This document shows positions 8,342 through 18,549 of a stretch of DNA of 64,000 bases, one piece after another. The position numbers and the translations under genes were made by a program. The notes under the pieces were generated by a model. That model did not search any database and had not been told where the DNA came from. It saw only the letters and a program-made list of their open reading frames with translations. The DNA is taken from the NCBI RefSeq assembly GCF_000482725.1, contig NZ_AXWP01000008.1, forward strand, positions 265,868 to 329,867, in the 5' to 3' direction. The stretch is from Psychromonas arctica DSM 14288. GTDB taxonomy: Bacteria; Pseudomonadota; Gammaproteobacteria; Enterobacterales; Psychromonadaceae. Position 1 is the stretch's first letter. Every line of letters begins with the position of its first letter.

Positions 8342-9910
8342 ATGTCTGAATTAAAAGAATTTTTACTACCTGATATTGGTGCTGACGCGGCTGATATTAC
8401 TGATATCTTAGTTGCAGTTGGCGACACCATTGCTGAAGACCAAGATGTATTAACGATTGAAGGCGATAAAGCGTCAATGGACGTACCTTCATCAGTTGCT
8501 GGTGTAGTTAAAGAAATTAAAGTAAACGTTGGTGACAGCGTTTCTGAAGGTAACCTAGTGTTAATCGTTGAAGTTGCTGGTTCTGCAGCTGCTGAAGTAC
8601 CTGCGGCCGCTGAAACTCCAGCACCCGCGGAAGAAGCTGCACCTGCAGCAGCTACTGCTGTTAAAGAATTATGTGTTCCTGATATCGGTGGTGATGAAGT
8701 TGAGGTGACTGATATCCTTGTTGCTGTTGGCGATACGATCACTGAAGACCAAGATGTTATTACTGTTGAAGGTGATAAAGCATCAATGGACGTTCCTGCG
8801 CCATTTGGTGGTGTAGTAAAAGAAATTAAAATCGCAACGGGTGATAAAGTATCTGAAGGGTCTTTAATTCTATTAATTGAAGCTGAAGGCGATGCGCCTG
8901 CTGCGACACCAGCTACTGCCTCTGCACCAGTTGAAGCGCCTAAAGCTGCGGCTCCAGCTACTCCTGCAAAAGTTGAAGTTGCACCTGTTAGTGCTGCGAT
9001 CAAGGCTTCTCCATCGGTACGCCGTATTGCACGTGAGTTCGATTTAGACTTAAATGCAATCGCTGCTTCTGGCCCTAAAGGCCGTACAACTAAAGAAGAC
9101 GTACAAAAATTCGTTAAAGCACAATTACAAGCTGCTAAAAACGGTGGCGGTGCTGGCGCTGGTGGTTTAGCTGTTGCTGCTTCACCTAAAGTAGATTTTG
9201 CTAAATTTGGTGAAGTGGAAGTTAAAGAACTTTCTCGTATCCAAAAAATATCTGGTCCTGCTCTACATCGTAACTGGGTAACTATTCCACATGTTACACA
9301 GTTTGATGAAGCTGATATCACAGATTTAGAAGTGTTCCGTAAAGAGCAAAATGCAATTGCTGCAAAACAAGATCTTGGCGTTAAAATTAGCCCATTAGTA
9401 TTCATGATGAAAGCAGTCGCTAAAGCGTTAGCGTTATACCCTAACTTTAACTCTTCTTTATCTGAAGATGGTCAAAGCTTGATCCTTAAAAAATATTACA
9501 ACATTGGTATTGCAGTAGACACGCCAAATGGTCTAGTTGTACCGGTTGTTAAAGATGTATTAAACAAAGGTATTTACGACATTTGTCGTGAAATTGGTGA
9601 GATTTCTAAGAAAGCACGTGCAGGTAAATTAACATCTAAAGATATGCAAGGTGGTAGCATGACTATCTCTAGCCTTGGCGGTATCGGTGGTACGCAATTT
9701 ACACCTATTGTTAATGCACCTGAAGTGGCTATTTTAGGTGTTTCTAAATCTGCTATGAAACCACTGTGGAATGGTAAAGAGTTTGAACCTCGTTTAATGG
9801 TTCCACTTGCGCTTTCTTATGACCATCGTGTAATTGATGGTGCTGACGGTGCACGCTTTATTACTGCTGTTAACAACTACTTATCTGATCTACGTACCCT
9901 GATCTTATAA
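8342..9910 (+). CDS. aceF: Dihydrolipoamide acetyltransferase, E2 of pyruvate dehydrogenase
   Basis: 522 residues from the ATG at 8342, which has an aggaaaa ribosome site and gives [13 protein letters not shown]; an in-frame start 18 bp upstream lacks such support. Domains: lipoyl 1 (about 3-76, lipoyl Lys43 in GDKASMD), Ala/Pro/Glu linker, lipoyl 2 (about 108-180, Lys147), a second Ala/Pro linker, E1/E3-binding domain (222-258), a Gly/Ala hinge, then the catalytic domain with HRVIDGADG (His495, Asp499). E. coli AceF has three lipoyl domains; this protein has two, as in many marine relatives. It transfers acetyl groups to CoA in the core of the complex. Confidence 0.97.
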   Translation: MSELKEFLLPDIGADAADITDILVAVGDTIAEDQDVLTIEGDKASMDVPSSVAGVVKEIKVNVGDSVSEGNLVLIVEVAGSAAAEVPAAAETPAPAEEAAPAAATAVKELCVPDIGGDEVEVTDILVAVGDTITEDQDVITVEGDKASMDVPAPFGGVVKEIKIATGDKVSEGSLILLIEAEGDAPAATPATASAPVEAPKAAAPATPAKVEVAPVSAAIKASPSVRRIAREFDLDLNAIAASGPKGRTTKEDVQKFVKAQLQAAKNGGGAGAGGLAVAASPKVDFAKFGEVEVKELSRIQKISGPALHRNWVTIPHVTQFDEADITDLEVFRKEQNAIAAKQDLGVKISPLVFMMKAVAKALALYPNFNSSLSEDGQSLILKKYYNIGIAVDTPNGLVVPVVKDVLNKGIYDICREIGEISKKARAGKLTSKDMQGGSMTISSLGGIGGTQFTPIVNAPEVAILGVSKSAMKPLWNGKEFEPRLMVPLALSYDHRVIDGADGARFITAVNNYLSDLRTLIL

Positions 9911-9923
9911 TCTTTGTTAACTA

Positions 9924-9950
9924 GGTCGGCATTTGTGCCGACCATTCATT
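9924..9950 (+). terminator. Hairpin between aceF and lpd
   Basis: An 8-bp GC-rich stem (ggtcggca at 9924-9931 with tgccgacc at 9936-9943) with a tttg loop and a loose T-rich tail. It could separate aceEF from lpd, which is also needed by other 2-oxoacid dehydrogenases and is often transcribed separately. Confidence 0.55.
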
Positions 9951-10016
9951 TTACATTCATATAACATTTGAATAGACTATAAACCCTATTTTGAGTGTTC
10001 GTTTATTGAGGTCAAC

Positions 10017-11447
10017 ATGAGTAAAGAAATTAAAGCACAAGTTGTTGTATTAGGTTCTGGCCCTGCGGGATACTCTGCAGCATTCCGTGCCGCAGATCTA
10101 GGTCTAGAAACTGTATTAATAGAAAAATATGAAACGCTTGGCGGTGTTTGTTTAAACGTTGGTTGTATTCCTTCTAAAGCATTACTACATGTGTCTAAAG
10201 TAATTGAAGAAGCAAAAGCATTATCTGAACATGGTGTACTATTTGGTGAACCATCAACAGATATCGATAAAATTCGAATTTGGAAAGAAAAAGTAGTTTC
10301 ACAGCTAACTGGCGGCCTACAAGGCATGGCTAAAATGCGTAAAGTAACCACGGTTAACGGTTGGGGACGCTTTACTGGCGCGAATACTATCGAAGCTACA
10401 AACCGTGAAGGTGAAGTAACAACAATCACTTTTGATAACGCAATTATTGCTGCTGGTTCTCGCCCTGTTAAACTTCCGTTTATTCCACATGATGACCCAC
10501 GTGTTTGGGATTCTACTGATGCATTAGAGCTTAAATCAGTACCAAAACGTTTACTTATTTTAGGCGGTGGTATCATCGGTCTTGAAATGGGGACTGTTTA
10601 CAAATCATTAGGTTCAGACGTTGATGTTGTTGAATTTGCAGACCAATTAGTACCTGCTGCCGATAAAGATATTGTGCAAGTTTATACTAAGAAAGTTAAA
10701 AATAAATTCAATATTATGCTTTCAACTAAAGTAACTGCTGTTGATGCAAAAGAAGATGCGTTATACGTTTCTTTTGAAGGTAAAAAAGCTCCTGCTGAAG
10801 CAAAACCTTATGATGCTGTATTAGTCGCTGTGGGGCGTGTACCTAATGGTCTTACTGTTGATGCTGAAAAAGCTGGCATTAAAGTGACAGAGCGTGGTTT
10901 TATTGAAGTTGATAAGCAAATGCGTACTAATGTAGCGCATATCCACGCTATCGGTGATATTGTTGGTCAACCAATGTTGGCTCATAAAGGTGTGCATGAA
11001 GGTCATGTTGCTGCTGAAGTTATTGCTGGCAAAAAACATTACTTTGATCCTAAAACAATTCCTTCAATTGCCTACACAGAGCCTGAAATGGCATGGGTTG
11101 GTGTTACTGAAAAAGAAGCAAAAGAGCAAGGTCTTAACTACGAAAAATCAGTATTTCCTTGGGCGGCTTCAGGTCGTGCAATCGCATCTGATTGTTCAGA
11201 TGGTATGACTAAGCTTATCTTTGATAAAGATACGCACCGTATTATTGGTGGTTCTGTTGTTGGTACTAATGCTGGTGAATTACTAGGTGAAATTGGCCTA
11301 GCAATTGAAATGGGTTGTGATGCTGAAGATATTGCATTAACAATTCATGCACATCCAACATTACATGAATCAGTTGGTTTAGCAGCAGAAATTTATGAAG
11401 GTTCAATTACTGACCTTCCAAATGCTAAAGCAGTAAAACGTAAATAA
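10017..11447 (+). CDS. lpd: Dihydrolipoamide dehydrogenase (E3)
   Basis: 476 residues. FAD-binding GSGPAGYSAA at 13-22, redox-active disulfide CLNVGC (Cys45, Cys50), NAD-binding GGGIIGLEMG near 183-192, and the C-terminal His446/Glu451 pair in HAHPTLHE complete the enzyme. It reoxidises dihydrolipoyl groups of AceF and, by family knowledge, those of 2-oxoglutarate dehydrogenase and the glycine cleavage system. It lies 106 bp after aceF, so a promoter of its own is possible. A terminator follows. Confidence 0.97.
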   Translation: MSKEIKAQVVVLGSGPAGYSAAFRAADLGLETVLIEKYETLGGVCLNVGCIPSKALLHVSKVIEEAKALSEHGVLFGEPSTDIDKIRIWKEKVVSQLTGGLQGMAKMRKVTTVNGWGRFTGANTIEATNREGEVTTITFDNAIIAAGSRPVKLPFIPHDDPRVWDSTDALELKSVPKRLLILGGGIIGLEMGTVYKSLGSDVDVVEFADQLVPAADKDIVQVYTKKVKNKFNIMLSTKVTAVDAKEDALYVSFEGKKAPAEAKPYDAVLVAVGRVPNGLTVDAEKAGIKVTERGFIEVDKQMRTNVAHIHAIGDIVGQPMLAHKGVHEGHVAAEVIAGKKHYFDPKTIPSIAYTEPEMAWVGVTEKEAKEQGLNYEKSVFPWAASGRAIASDCSDGMTKLIFDKDTHRIIGGSVVGTNAGELLGEIGLAIEMGCDAEDIALTIHAHPTLHESVGLAAEIYEGSITDLPNAKAVKRK

Positions 11448-11471
11448 TACTCGTTTTATTTCTAGCATATT

Positions 11472-11508
11472 AAAAAGCTTGTTGCCTTAGGGTAGCAAGC
11501 TTTTTTTA
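11472..11508 (+). terminator. Rho-independent terminator of lpd
   Basis: The stem aaaaagcttg (11472-11481) pairs with caagcttttt (11496-11505), extended inward by five more pairs including one G-U, and ends in a run of seven T. It lies 24 bp after the lpd stop. Confidence 0.88.
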
Positions 11509-11977
11509 TGGGAGAAGGTTTTTCAGCGCTTTATATCATATGGTTTATGCATTCCTGTTTTCATTGATACTGCTTTCATTGGTACAGATAGATGTTGTAG
11601 TGATCGATATTGTAATGGCTGATAGTGCCTTGAACGAAATATTTCAATAAGTTAGTAAAATCGATTGCTAGAATCAGAAGCTAATAGGCGCAATATAAGC
11701 AACCTTCGTAACGGTTTAATACAATGTGGTTAGCAAGCTTATGATACGGGCTTGGCTTGCATTAACGGGGCTTGAACTGGTGTGGTGATATGGCGGTGGG
11801 AAAATATGAACTAAAGCGGAGAGAGTGTTATTACTGTTACAAAAAAGGGCTACTTATTATAGTTGATTATAAGATTTCTCTTACTCAACCAAAATAAATA
11901 ACCCATATCTACTTTAAGTATCTAAGTGACTATTCAAGTTACTATTCAGTTACTCTATAACACTTAATCTTAATACG
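11509..11977. other. Gene-free gap between convergent lpd and acnB
   Basis: About 470 bp with no credible reading frame, RNA gene or clear repeat. I could not pick out a strong acnB terminator in it. AT-rich, unassigned. Confidence 0.4.
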
Positions 11978-14782
11978 TTACAACATTCTAACTGCGACAG
12001 GTTTACCTGTGTATTTAGTGCTCATCTCTTGAGTCGGAGGAACAAAGTCAGTCAGGTTAATACCTTCTACTGCTGCTTTGTACTCTTCGATTGAAGGGAA
12101 GCGGCCAAGTACAGCTGAAAGCACAACTAAAGGTGTTGAACCAAGTAATGATTCACCTTTCTTCTCTGCTGAGTCCGCTACTACACGACCTTGGAATAAA
12201 CGCGTTGAAGTGGCGATAACCGTATCACCAGGTTCTGCTTTCTCTTGGTTACCCATGCATAAGTTACAACCTGGGCGTTCTAAATACATAATATTTTCGT
12301 ATTTAGTACGTGCCACACCTTTAGGGTTTACATCATCAAACTCGAAACCAGAGTATTTTTGTAAAATTTCCCAGTCACCTTCAGCTTTAAGCTCATCAAC
12401 AATATTGTACGTTGGTGGTGCAATCACTAAAGGTGCTTTAAATGATACGCTGCCATTTTGTTTTTCAATATTACGTAACATTTGAGCAATAATTTGCATA
12501 TCACCTTTATGTACCATGCAAGAACCAACAAATGCTAGGTCAACAGGTTTAGACTTGTAGAACGAAACAGGACGAATAACATCATGCGTATAACGTTTAG
12601 AAACGTCTTCATTATTTACATCAGGGTCAGCAACCATCGGCTCGTCGATAGCATCTAAATCAACAATCACTTCAGCGTAGTATTTAGCGTTATCATCTGG
12701 TGATAAAGCAGGGTTAGTACCTGATTTTATTTCTTCGATACGTTTGTCAGCTAAAGCAATTAAACCTTGTAGTGTCTTCGCTTTATTATCCATTCCCTTG
12801 TTGATCATTATCTGGATACGGCTTTTAGACAATTCAAGAGACCCAACTAATGTATCATCCTGAGAAATACAGATAGAAGCTTTCGCTTTCATTTCTGCTG
12901 TCCAGTCAGTGAATGTAAATGCTTGGTCAGCTAATAACGTACCAATATGCACTTCAATTACACGACCTTGGAAAACGTTATCGCCAAATTGCTTAAGCAT
13001 TTGAGCTTGTGTTGCATGCACAACATCACGGAAATCCATATAAGGTTTCATATCACCTTTAAAGGTAACCTTAACTGATTCTGGAATTGGCATTGTTGCT
13101 TCACCTGTTGCAAGTGCTAATGCAACTGTTCCTGAATCGGCACCGAATGCGACACCTTTAGACATACGGGTATGTGAGTCACCACCAATAATGATTGCTT
13201 GATCATCAACAGTAATATCATTCAATACCTTATGAATAACGTCTGTCATCGCTGGGTATAAACCTTCAGGATCTCGTGCAGTGATCAGACCAAACTTGTT
13301 CATGAAACTCATCAACTTGGGAATATTAGCTTGCGCTTTACTATCCCATACCGATGCCGTGTGACAACCGGATTGGTAAGCGCCGTCAACCGTTGGGGAT
13401 ATAACCATCGCAGCCATAGACTCTAATTCTTGAGAAGTCATTAAACCCGTTGTGTCTTGAGAACCAACGATATTAACGGTAACACGTACGTCAGAACCTG
13501 CGTGCAGATTTGATTCAGAAGCAACACCGACTGCATTTTTATTGAATATTTTTTCAACTGCTGTAAGACCTTGGCCTTCATGTGAGATTTCTTTAGATGG
13601 TGCATAAACAGGCTGTAATGGAACACCTAAAGTTTCAGCTGCAAAGTTTTGTAGTTTTTTACCAAAAACGATTGCGTAAGAACCACCGGCTTTCATGAAT
13701 TCAACTGACTGCGGTGTGAAAGCTGAAGAAACGTCCACAAGCTCTTTGTCACCGTTGTATAGTTTTTTCGTTTTAGTATTAATCGTCAGTACTGTGCCTG
13801 TTTCTACAGAATAGACTTGCTCTAATACTGGGTCACCATTTTCATTAAGCACTGTTTTGCCATCTGCATCGGTCTTTTTAACCCAGTTTTTAAGGTCTAA
13901 ACCAATACCGCCAGTTACACCAACAGTTGTTAAAAATATTGGAGAGATACCATTCGTGCCAGCTACAACGGGAGCAAAGTTTACAAAAGGAATGTAAGGA
14001 CTTGCTTGTTCACCTGCCCATAAAGCCACGTTGTTAACGCCAGACATACGAGAAGAACCCACGCCCATAGTTCCTTTTTCAGCAATTAACATTACTTTTT
14101 TGCCTGGATATTGCTTTTGTAGTGCTTGAATATCTGCTTGTGCTTCTGGAGAAATTAAGCATTTTCCGTGTAGCTCACGGTCTGAACGTGAATGTGCTTG
14201 ATTACCTGGTGATAATAAGTCAGTAGAAATATCACCTTCACCAGCGATGTAGGTAACCACTTCTATTTTTTCAGCTATTTCAGGGAGTTTGGTGTAAAAG
14301 TCTGCTCTGGCATAACTTTCAAGAATGTCTTTAGCGACCGTATTACCTGCTTTGAAGGCTTCCTCTAAGCGGCTTGTGTCTGCTTCATACAAAAATACTT
14401 GTGTTTTTAATACTTCAGCGGCGGGGGGTGCAACTGATAAATCGTCAGATAATGCTAAATCAAGAAGAACTTGAATTGAAGGTCCACCTTTCATGTGTGA
14501 CAACAACTCAAAAGCAAATGTAGGGGAAATTTCCTCTACTACAGACTGGCCTAAAATAATTTCTTTTAAAAACTCAGACTTAACACCTGCAGCGCTTGTT
14601 GTGCCCGGTAAAGTGTTATAGATGAAAAAATGCAGTGAATCTTTACGGTACTCATTATTTACATCTTTAATTTGAGCAATTATTTCAGATAATAATTCAG
14701 CACCATCAATCGGCAGAGGAGCCAATCCAAGATCCTTTTTACGACTTTCAATTTCCTTGATGTACTCTATATATAGATTCAT
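11978..14782 (-). CDS. acnB: Aconitate hydratase B, long divergent form
   Basis: 934 residues, against 865 for E. coli AcnB. It isomerises citrate to isocitrate and, in the AcnB family, hydrates 2-methyl-cis-aconitate. Fe-S cluster ligands are visible as GSCM (Cys about 755) and CNLCMGNQ (Cys 839 and 842). Other landmarks are GTGSSR-like GVGSSRMSG near 240, GSQDTTGLMTSQELES and GGDSHTRMSKG. The sequence differs strongly from the E. coli protein, including a charged region at about 295-345 (KKTDADGK to KKLYNGDKE). From memory it looks closer to the long AcnB of Bacteroidetes, though it sits at the canonical lpd-acnB-yacL place. Ribosome site gagagag precedes the ATG. Confidence 0.92.
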   Translation of the reverse strand: MNLYIEYIKEIESRKKDLGLAPLPIDGAELLSEIIAQIKDVNNEYRKDSLHFFIYNTLPGTTSAAGVKSEFLKEIILGQSVVEEISPTFAFELLSHMKGGPSIQVLLDLALSDDLSVAPPAAEVLKTQVFLYEADTSRLEEAFKAGNTVAKDILESYARADFYTKLPEIAEKIEVVTYIAGEGDISTDLLSPGNQAHSRSDRELHGKCLISPEAQADIQALQKQYPGKKVMLIAEKGTMGVGSSRMSGVNNVALWAGEQASPYIPFVNFAPVVAGTNGISPIFLTTVGVTGGIGLDLKNWVKKTDADGKTVLNENGDPVLEQVYSVETGTVLTINTKTKKLYNGDKELVDVSSAFTPQSVEFMKAGGSYAIVFGKKLQNFAAETLGVPLQPVYAPSKEISHEGQGLTAVEKIFNKNAVGVASESNLHAGSDVRVTVNIVGSQDTTGLMTSQELESMAAMVISPTVDGAYQSGCHTASVWDSKAQANIPKLMSFMNKFGLITARDPEGLYPAMTDVIHKVLNDITVDDQAIIIGGDSHTRMSKGVAFGADSGTVALALATGEATMPIPESVKVTFKGDMKPYMDFRDVVHATQAQMLKQFGDNVFQGRVIEVHIGTLLADQAFTFTDWTAEMKAKASICISQDDTLVGSLELSKSRIQIMINKGMDNKAKTLQGLIALADKRIEEIKSGTNPALSPDDNAKYYAEVIVDLDAIDEPMVADPDVNNEDVSKRYTHDVIRPVSFYKSKPVDLAFVGSCMVHKGDMQIIAQMLRNIEKQNGSVSFKAPLVIAPPTYNIVDELKAEGDWEILQKYSGFEFDDVNPKGVARTKYENIMYLERPGCNLCMGNQEKAEPGDTVIATSTRLFQGRVVADSAEKKGESLLGSTPLVVLSAVLGRFPSIEEYKAAVEGINLTDFVPPTQEMSTKYTGKPVAVRML

Positions 14783-15606
14783 TTAAAACTCTCTCTAGCT
14801 ATAATGTGCTAACAATATTGTCATCATTAGCAAGGACAAAATTCAGCAGTAGTTTACCTTATTTTTCTACCACTAAGAATCATTTGCTTAATTTAACATT
14901 AAATTAACATTAATCTTGTGATTTATGCCTGATAGAATAAACACTTATATTAATCTTATTAAATTATTACTCATTCCGTTAACGCTTTGCCTTGCTCTCT
15001 CCTGTGTATATTTATTTTTTGGCTATGAATGATAACGGCCATACATAATTAAAATTTAATGCCTAAGAAAGGTAGGATTTTACTATAAAAATGATTCTGT
15101 TTAATGATAACTGTGCCGCTTATTTTCTTTTATTACGAACTATTAATTGTTATAAATATGATTATTTCTTGGTCATACAATAAGCATTTAAACAAACACT
15201 ATCGTGAGACGGTTTATAGCAATATTTTTTTTAAATATTAGAGAAATGATTTACTTGGTAAGTAGGATAAAAGGAGCGCAAGTCAAAAGCTGATTTGCTA
15301 AAGCTAAGGCTGTACTAGTGGCTTGAAAGATTGAGTTTTTACTATGAAACTTATACTGTTTTTAGAACAATTAAAGCTGCTTTAAGCAACTTATTAGATT
15401 TTTTATTTGCATGATATAAAACTTACCCTATAGTAAATGTTTATGATAAAATTATTACAAAATTATGATGATCATGAAATACGTTTGTGTTTTTATGTTA
15501 ATTTGATAATATGTTTGAGATTATATAAGAGATTGCTCAAGCAGTCCGAAAATTAAAATAAAAAATAGTCAAATCCACAGAGATTGGCATTTATATAAAA
15601 CAAAAA
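14783..15606. other. Divergent intergenic region, acnB / regulator
   Basis: 824 bp of very AT-rich DNA between two divergent starts, with no credible gene longer than about 60 codons. It must carry both promoters; I could not single out convincing -35/-10 pairs, operators or an RNA gene. Confidence 0.4.
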
Positions 15607-16455
15607 ATGGGTACTATTATTATGTTAGAAAAAAGTTTAATTGTGGGTGAATTCCACATTGATACAAGCCAAAACAGTTTAATTCACGGAAGTCGAAAAG
15701 TTTATTTAGGTCCATTACGTACATCACTATTACATTTTCTATGTAAAAACGTAAACACTGTGGTTACTCGCGAAGATCTAGCTCAACATGTATGGGGACG
15801 TCTAGTGACAGACCATACTATCAATCAACATATTTCTCAACTACGCAAAAGTGTAGGTACTTTGAGTCTTCATGGTTTAAATATTTCTACTATTCCTAAG
15901 CGTGGCTACATTGCACGAATGGAAGGGTTAGCTGTTTCTGAAAGTACAGTATCTCCAATGGCTCAAGGCGATTTAACTGCAAATGCTATTACGAATATGA
16001 AAGTATTAGTCGTTGAAGGTGAAGCGGAAGGTCGTATTCAACTAATTGAACAACTTGAAGCATTAAATGTTTCTTATGTTGAAGGTGTTGCTACTAGTGT
16101 AGAAGCTGAACGTTCAATTGCGCTACAGGATTTCGATTTAATCATTGTTGATGCATTATTAGCGGATTGCTCTGGTATCGAGTTAATTAAGTCAATTCGT
16201 ACTGGTAAAACATCTGCATCTGCTGATATTAGTATTCTAAACTCTCATCATGATGTACAGCGTGAGTTATTAGGCTTAAATAGCCTATTGGACGTTCAAG
16301 GTTTATTATTAAAACCATTTGAATCGAACCGTTTGAAGCAAATGCTAATGGTAGCAAGTAAATCTAATGTGTTATTAAAACCACAAGCAGCTTATGAACT
16401 AATACCAACTAATGTTGTTGCGACTGCTCAACTAAAAGTAGCAGTTAATTCTTAG
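15607..16455 (+). CDS. Winged-helix regulator with C-terminal degenerate receiver domain
   Basis: 282 residues. Residues 7-106 form an OmpR/ToxR-type winged helix (REDLAQHVWG, DHTINQHISQLRKS, IPKRGYIA). Residues 131-252 look like a CheY-type receiver: LVVEGEAEGR, LIIVDALLADCSG with the acceptor-position Asp182, and LLLKPF with Lys236. This order is the reverse of OmpR-family regulators. The receiver is degenerate: the usual acidic pair reads Glu137-Gly138 and the Thr/Ser switch position reads Asn-Ser (212-213), so classical phosphorylation is doubtful. No histidine kinase is adjacent. ATG at 15622 (MLEKS) is an alternative start. It lies between acnB and yacL, which are otherwise neighbours. 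Target unknown. Confidence 0.8.
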   Translation: MGTIIMLEKSLIVGEFHIDTSQNSLIHGSRKVYLGPLRTSLLHFLCKNVNTVVTREDLAQHVWGRLVTDHTINQHISQLRKSVGTLSLHGLNISTIPKRGYIARMEGLAVSESTVSPMAQGDLTANAITNMKVLVVEGEAEGRIQLIEQLEALNVSYVEGVATSVEAERSIALQDFDLIIVDALLADCSGIELIKSIRTGKTSASADISILNSHHDVQRELLGLNSLLDVQGLLLKPFESNRLKQMLMVASKSNVLLKPQAAYELIPTNVVATAQLKVAVNS

Positions 16456-16494
16456 TCGTTAACTTTTAGTAGTTAACTAACGTGTAGATAAAAC

Positions 16495-16524
16495 AAAGCC
16501 TTTGCATCAGCAGAGGTTTTTTTT
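16495..16524 (+). terminator. Rho-independent terminator after the regulator
   Basis: The stem cctttgc at 16499-16505 pairs with gcagagg at 16510-16516 (one G-U), with an atca loop, preceded by A and followed by eight T. Confidence 0.85.
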
Positions 16525-16674
16525 GCCTAAAATATCATTGACACTCATTAACTACTGCACTTCGCACTATTACTCATCAAAACTATTAATTCATGGTTTC
16601 ACATAAATTTCCATGCAGCTATTCTAAAACTGTTTATACTTCTGCTATTAAATAAATGAAAAGAGATTAACGTA

Positions 16675-17037
16675 ATGGAATTTGACTTCAAAAAAGACTA
16701 TTTCAGTGATAAAGCGACAGTGAAACTGTCTATGGGTCATGAAGCATTTGGAACATGGTTAGAGCAAGAAGGTCAAAAAAAAGGCTGGGTAGAAGCATTA
16801 ATAACTGTGATTGAACAATTGCAGCAACGTGAAATAACAGAGTATAAATTAATAGGTAGTGAATTTTGTTTATACTTAAATGCAGAAGAGGCAAGTATTA
16901 TCAATCATAGCTTACATCATTCAGAGTCTGATTTAGAGGATGCAAACGATTTGAGTTTTTATGATCAAGAAATCCAAGCTGAATGTGGATTGGAGGATTT
17001 TTTGAATTTAGTGGAGTCTTGGTTAGACTTTATCTGA
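16675..17037 (+). CDS. yacL: YacL family protein (UPF0231)
   Basis: 120 residues, the length of E. coli YacL. Shared landmarks are the start MEFDFKKDY, the LSMGHEAFGTWL segment, the acidic middle and the C-terminal CGLEDFLNLVESW. No catalytic motif or membrane segment is seen. The biochemical role of the family is unknown to me. In E. coli yacL lies directly downstream of acnB; here it is on the opposite side of the divergent regulator gene, so synteny is kept but not co-transcription. Confidence 0.88.
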   Translation: MEFDFKKDYFSDKATVKLSMGHEAFGTWLEQEGQKKGWVEALITVIEQLQQREITEYKLIGSEFCLYLNAEEASIINHSLHHSESDLEDANDLSFYDQEIQAECGLEDFLNLVESWLDFI

Positions 17038-17084
17038 GCCTGAGATTGCTAAAAATGATCACAAATAGATAACCGCTTATTTTA

Positions 17085-17115
17085 ACCATTCACTTTAATT
17101 AAAAAAGTAAATGGT
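17085..17115. terminator. Imperfect hairpin between convergent yacL and mgtE
   Basis: accattcacttt (17085-17096) pairs with aaagtaaatggt (17104-17115) with one mismatch. T-tails are weak on both sides; it may serve both convergent genes. Confidence 0.35.
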
Positions 17116-17172
17116 GGTGTATTTAAGCTGAAGTTCAAATTTTGAAGGTGTATCGGTTATATAAAAACAGGA

Positions 17173-18534
17173 TCAGTGTCGTAATACTAATGTAGCCATA
17201 CCTAAGAATGAGAATAGACCAATGACGTCAGTTACGGTTGTTAATGCCATACCACCCGCTAATGCAGGATCAATTTTATATTTATGCATCAATAGCGGGA
17301 TACATACGCCCGCAACACCTGCAATTGACAGATTGATGAACATCGCGCCAGCAATAATATAACCGACTTGCATATCACCTTTCCAGAGAACAACTGCAGT
17401 AGCTACTAATACCGCCCAAATCATACCATTTAATAGCCCTATGGCGGCCTCTTTACCAATTAACCAACGCGTATTACTGCTACTAATATGTCCAACAGCG
17501 ATACCTCGAATAACTAAGGCTAATGTTTGATTACCCGCAATACCGCCCATACTAGGAACAATGGTCATTAATACAGCAAGCGTTGCTACTTGCTCTAAAG
17601 TGGCTTCAAACATATTGGAAACAGAAGCGGCAATAAAAGCGGCAATTAAGTTAACTGATAACCATACCGTACGACGCTTAGCGCTTGGTAAAATGGGAGC
17701 AAAGGTATCTTCGTCATCATCCATACCCGCCATACCCATCATTGAGTGCTCCGCATTTTCACGTATAATATCAACGACATCATCGATGGTAATACGTCCT
17801 AGCAGTTGTTTATTCTTGTCGATAACAGGGGCAGAAATCCAATCATGTCGTTCAAATAGCTTTGCTATTTCATTTTCTTCCATTAAGACTTGTAGTGGTT
17901 CAGTGTCATGATTCATCACTTCACTAATAATAGAGGTAGGCTCTACAGTTAATAAAGTAGATAAGGAAACATCGCCAAGCAGTTTGTTATCAGTATCAAC
18001 AACGTATAAAGCATCAGTAGTATCGGGCAATGAACCTTTTAAACGTAAATAGCGCAAAACCACTTCGATAGTGACATCGGGACGAACGGTTACCGTATCG
18101 GTATTCATCATTGAACCGGCGGTATCTTCTGGAAAGGCGAGAGCTAATTCGACGCGTTGTCTATCTTGTGCATCCATTTGTTCTAATACAGCACGATAAA
18201 CTGTATCGGGAATACCACGAAGGACATAGGCCAAACCGTCGGTTTCCATGCCTTCAGTCGCTGCGACTAAATTATCAGTGCCCATTAAATTAATGATGCC
18301 ATCTTTTGCATCTTCGTTTAATTCTTCGAGGATTTCCCCGTGTTGATCATGGTCAGTTAAATTCCATAATACTTTACGGTTAGCTGGAGGAGAAGACTCT
18401 AATAGAAAGGCAACATCACAGGCTGGCATTTTGTCCAAAATACTGCGTGCTCGGACAAACATTCCACTATCGAGTGCTTTATTAACTTCTTGAAGTCGTA
18501 GCTGGGTATTATCAACCTTAGTGTTTTCCAGCAT
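17173..18534 (-). CDS. mgtE: Magnesium transporter MgtE
   Basis: 453 residues in the order expected for MgtE: an N-terminal helical Mg-sensing domain (about 20-125), two CBS domains (about 130-255, with PEDTAGSMMNTD at the first), and five membrane helices (about 275-450) with the pore motif PSMGGIAGNQTLA. It gates Mg2+ entry across the inner membrane. A clear aaggag ribosome site precedes the ATG. It is the last gene of the rpoN-ptsN-rapZ-npr group, 15 bp after npr, a placement also known in related marine bacteria. Confidence 0.95.
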   Translation of the reverse strand: MLENTKVDNTQLRLQEVNKALDSGMFVRARSILDKMPACDVAFLLESSPPANRKVLWNLTDHDQHGEILEELNEDAKDGIINLMGTDNLVAATEGMETDGLAYVLRGIPDTVYRAVLEQMDAQDRQRVELALAFPEDTAGSMMNTDTVTVRPDVTIEVVLRYLRLKGSLPDTTDALYVVDTDNKLLGDVSLSTLLTVEPTSIISEVMNHDTEPLQVLMEENEIAKLFERHDWISAPVIDKNKQLLGRITIDDVVDIIRENAEHSMMGMAGMDDDEDTFAPILPSAKRRTVWLSVNLIAAFIAASVSNMFEATLEQVATLAVLMTIVPSMGGIAGNQTLALVIRGIAVGHISSSNTRWLIGKEAAIGLLNGMIWAVLVATAVVLWKGDMQVGYIIAGAMFINLSIAGVAGVCIPLLMHKYKIDPALAGGMALTTVTDVIGLFSFLGMATLVLRH

Positions 18535-18549
18535 ACGAGCTCCTTTTTA

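Noticed and set aside
8308..9405. Long minus-strand open frame opposite aceF
   Set aside because: Ser/Thr/Ala-rich translation produced by the regular codons of aceF; no ribosome site, and aceF is certain.
9986..10576. Minus-strand open frame opposite lpd
   Set aside because: Shadow of the conserved lpd gene; no family features.
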